Shown one piece after another: positions 6,016 to 7,620 of a stretch of DNA of 7,620 nt. Location: positions 1-7,620 of the forward strand of contig CAKPAV010000075.1 in NCBI GenBank assembly GCA_934133115.1. The letters run 5' to 3'. Every line of letters begins with the position of its first letter. Positions within the stretch are counted from its first letter, which is position 1. The translations under genes were made by a program, and so were the position numbers. The stretch comes from an uncultured Bacilli bacterium (GTDB lineage Bacteria > Bacillota_I > Bacilli_A > RFN20 > CAG-826). Below the pieces are notes generated by a model that was given only the letters and a program-made list of their open reading frames with translations, ran no database searches and was not told the DNA's origin.

Positions 6016-7620
6016 ATGAAGTATTTTTTAAAGAAAAATCTTATTGGGATAATAGCAATGTTAGTGTGTATTATTATTCCTGTAGCCTATTTTTTATTTG
6101 TTTCTAATAGTTACGGAATATCACCAAGTGATTGTAAAACAACACAAAATGATGTTGAAGTATGGATTAGTGAAGATGGTTCTATGAAAATCACTGAAAA
6201 AATGCAACTTACTACTAGGTGGCATGAAATAAATAAAGATATCGTTTATTCAGCAGATTCTAGTAATCCAGTTGCGGATAATGTAAGTGAATCAGGAATT
6301 TCTCAACATCAAAAGCCAAAATTTGATGAAAGTGTTGCAAGTGTTAGAGTGTTAGATCATAATGGCAAAGAAGTTATGAGCACGGATAATAACAACTATG
6401 GCGATGATTATAGACGTGGCGATTTAATTTCTTATTCATTTAAAGATGGTAAGACGCATACTTGGGAAGATGATCCTTCACATATTGTAACTAGTGATTA
6501 TCAAAATGCAGAAAGAATATACATATATCGTGCAAGTGGTTTAGGACCTAATTGCACTATTGAATATACATATGGTTATAAAGGCGCAGTAATGTATTAT
6601 AGTGATATTGCTGAAATTAATGCTAAATTTGTTTCTAGTAATGAAATGTCCACTAAAAATGTCACTTGTACAATTCATTTGCCTTCAACTTTAAAAAATG
6701 ATTTAGAAAGTAAAGATGTTTATGTTTATGGACATGGTACAGATGGTAAGGTTACATATCCTCGTGTTGTTAATCAAGAAACTGGCGAAACAGATCCATA
6801 TACAGTAATATTAACTAGTGAAGAGTTAAAAAAGAATGAAGAAATTGAAGCTAGAATCATGATGCCTAATACAATGTTTGATAAGTCTTTATTTACTAAT
6901 GAATATTATAATGTTTCTAAGTTAGCGCATTTAGAAAATGCTATTAAATATGAAGAAGTAACAATTCCTAACGAAACAAGAATGGCAAATATTGTTAATG
7001 TTGTGTCAATTATCATATTTGTATCATCAATAGGCTTTACTATTTTCACATTTGTTCATTTATATAATAAATACGATAAAGAGTATACTCCAGAGTTCTT
7101 TAATGAATATTATCGTGAATTACCAAATGATTATGGCCCAGCAGTTATGGGATATTTGTATCGCTTTAAAGATCCAGACAAAAATGATGTCACAGCCACA
7201 TTGCTAGACTTAATTAGAAGAAAATATATTATTCTTGATAATAATGGTGCATCTTTACTAGATGATAAACCAAATTATAAAATGACATTAAATAGTGAAA
7301 TGTCGACTTCAGATTTAATGCCACACGAACAAGAATTAATTAATTGGTTCTTCAATATTGTTGGTAATGGTCAAGAATTGAGTTTAGATGAGTTGGATAA
7401 CTTCAACAAAAAAGAAAAGAACGCAATTGAATATCAAAATTGTAACAAGAGATTTAACGAATCCATTAAAAGAAGTGCAGAAAGTTATGATTTCTTTGAA
7501 GCAAATGTTGCAACTAAGAAAACAGGCTTATTTAATATTGTAATGGTAGTAGTTATTTTAATTCAATTTTTCATTAATGCGACATTTACTTTAGTTGTTC
7601 CAGGCTTTAGTATTTGGTTT
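6016..7620 (+). CDS. DUF2207-type membrane protein (partial, 3' end outside window)
   Basis: The frame stays open for 535 codons to the window edge. The protein begins MKYFLKKNLIGI with a hydrophobic segment (about 8-29) acting as signal peptide or anchor; no lipobox is seen. An extracellular beta-rich region follows (about 45-320), opening with VEVWISEDGSMKITEKM, the usual first strand of DUF2207 proteins. A membrane segment lies at about 324-349. A cytoplasmic part then has the family's second landmark: YYRELPNDYGPAVMGYL (about 365-381) and ATLLDLIRRKYIIL (about 394-408), which resembles a small winged-helix-like unit. Another hydrophobic region begins near 505 and is cut by the window edge, where one or two more membrane segments are expected. 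The family's function is unknown. The gene has its own 113-base upstream region, so it is probably transcribed apart from the operon at 1-5658. Codon use and base composition resemble the neighbours. Confidence 0.88.
   Translation, partial: MKYFLKKNLIGIIAMLVCIIIPVAYFLFVSNSYGISPSDCKTTQNDVEVWISEDGSMKITEKMQLTTRWHEINKDIVYSADSSNPVADNVSESGISQHQKPKFDESVASVRVLDHNGKEVMSTDNNNYGDDYRRGDLISYSFKDGKTHTWEDDPSHIVTSDYQNAERIYIYRASGLGPNCTIEYTYGYKGAVMYYSDIAEINAKFVSSNEMSTKNVTCTIHLPSTLKNDLESKDVYVYGHGTDGKVTYPRVVNQETGETDPYTVILTSEELKKNEEIEARIMMPNTMFDKSLFTNEYYNVSKLAHLENAIKYEEVTIPNETRMANIVNVVSIIIFVSSIGFTIFTFVHLYNKYDKEYTPEFFNEYYRELPNDYGPAVMGYLYRFKDPDKNDVTATLLDLIRRKYIILDNNGASLLDDKPNYKMTLNSEMSTSDLMPHEQELINWFFNIVGNGQELSLDELDNFNKKEKNAIEYQNCNKRFNESIKRSAESYDFFEANVATKKTGLFNIVMVVVILIQFFINATFTLVVPGFSIWF

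Noticed and set aside
6012..6110. Alternative ATG at 6012 with a short frame
   Set aside because: It is only two bases from the ribosome binding site and the frame closes within about 35 codons, while the ATG at 6016 opens the long DUF2207 frame.

Overview
The window is strongly AT-rich, has AGGAG/AAGGGG-type ribosome binding sites and short spacers, and all genes run on the + strand. The proteins are surface- or membrane-directed and look like those of a low-GC Firmicute (Bacillota), probably a gut-type anaerobe of the Bacilli/Mollicutes-related or Erysipelotrichia-like kind. All visible Trp codons are TGG and no gene is interrupted by TGA, so the standard bacterial code is likely. The lineage is an inference from style and gene families; there is no marker gene.

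Region 1 (1-5658) is one transcription unit for surface glycan handling. It holds the 3' end of an unseen gene (1-159), a 1057-residue family 3 glycoside hydrolase (169-3342) and a 756-residue lipoprotein (3342-5612), closed by a hairpin terminator at 5619-5658. The genes are packed tightly: the first stop codon lies inside the ribosome binding site of the hydrolase, and the hydrolase stop overlaps the lipoprotein start by one base (TAATG). The hydrolase has inverted domain order, with the acid/base domain and Fn3-like domain first and the nucleophile-bearing barrel last. A hydrophobic segment lies at each end and a cytoplasmic leucine-zipper-like tail follows the second. The lipoprotein has a lipobox, three Ig-like repeats, cysteine-pair beads and two copies of a beta-sandwich, carbohydrate-binding-like module. 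The end of that same module is the last thing encoded by the upstream partial gene, so the hydrolase sits between two related proteins. The simplest reading is a cell-surface bind-and-cleave system: two tethered binding proteins and a membrane-tethered exo-acting glycosidase. The substrate cannot be told.

Region 2 (5659-5902) is a short monocistronic gene for a 60-residue DUF4250-type protein of unknown function. It has a good -10 box and a perfect 18-bp palindrome in the promoter spacer.

Region 3 (5903-7620) holds a 113-base intergenic stretch with a 10-bp inverted repeat, then the first 535 codons of a DUF2207-type membrane protein that runs off the window end. There are no RNA genes, mobile elements or CRISPR arrays that I can support, and no gene-free stretch longer than about 115 bases.
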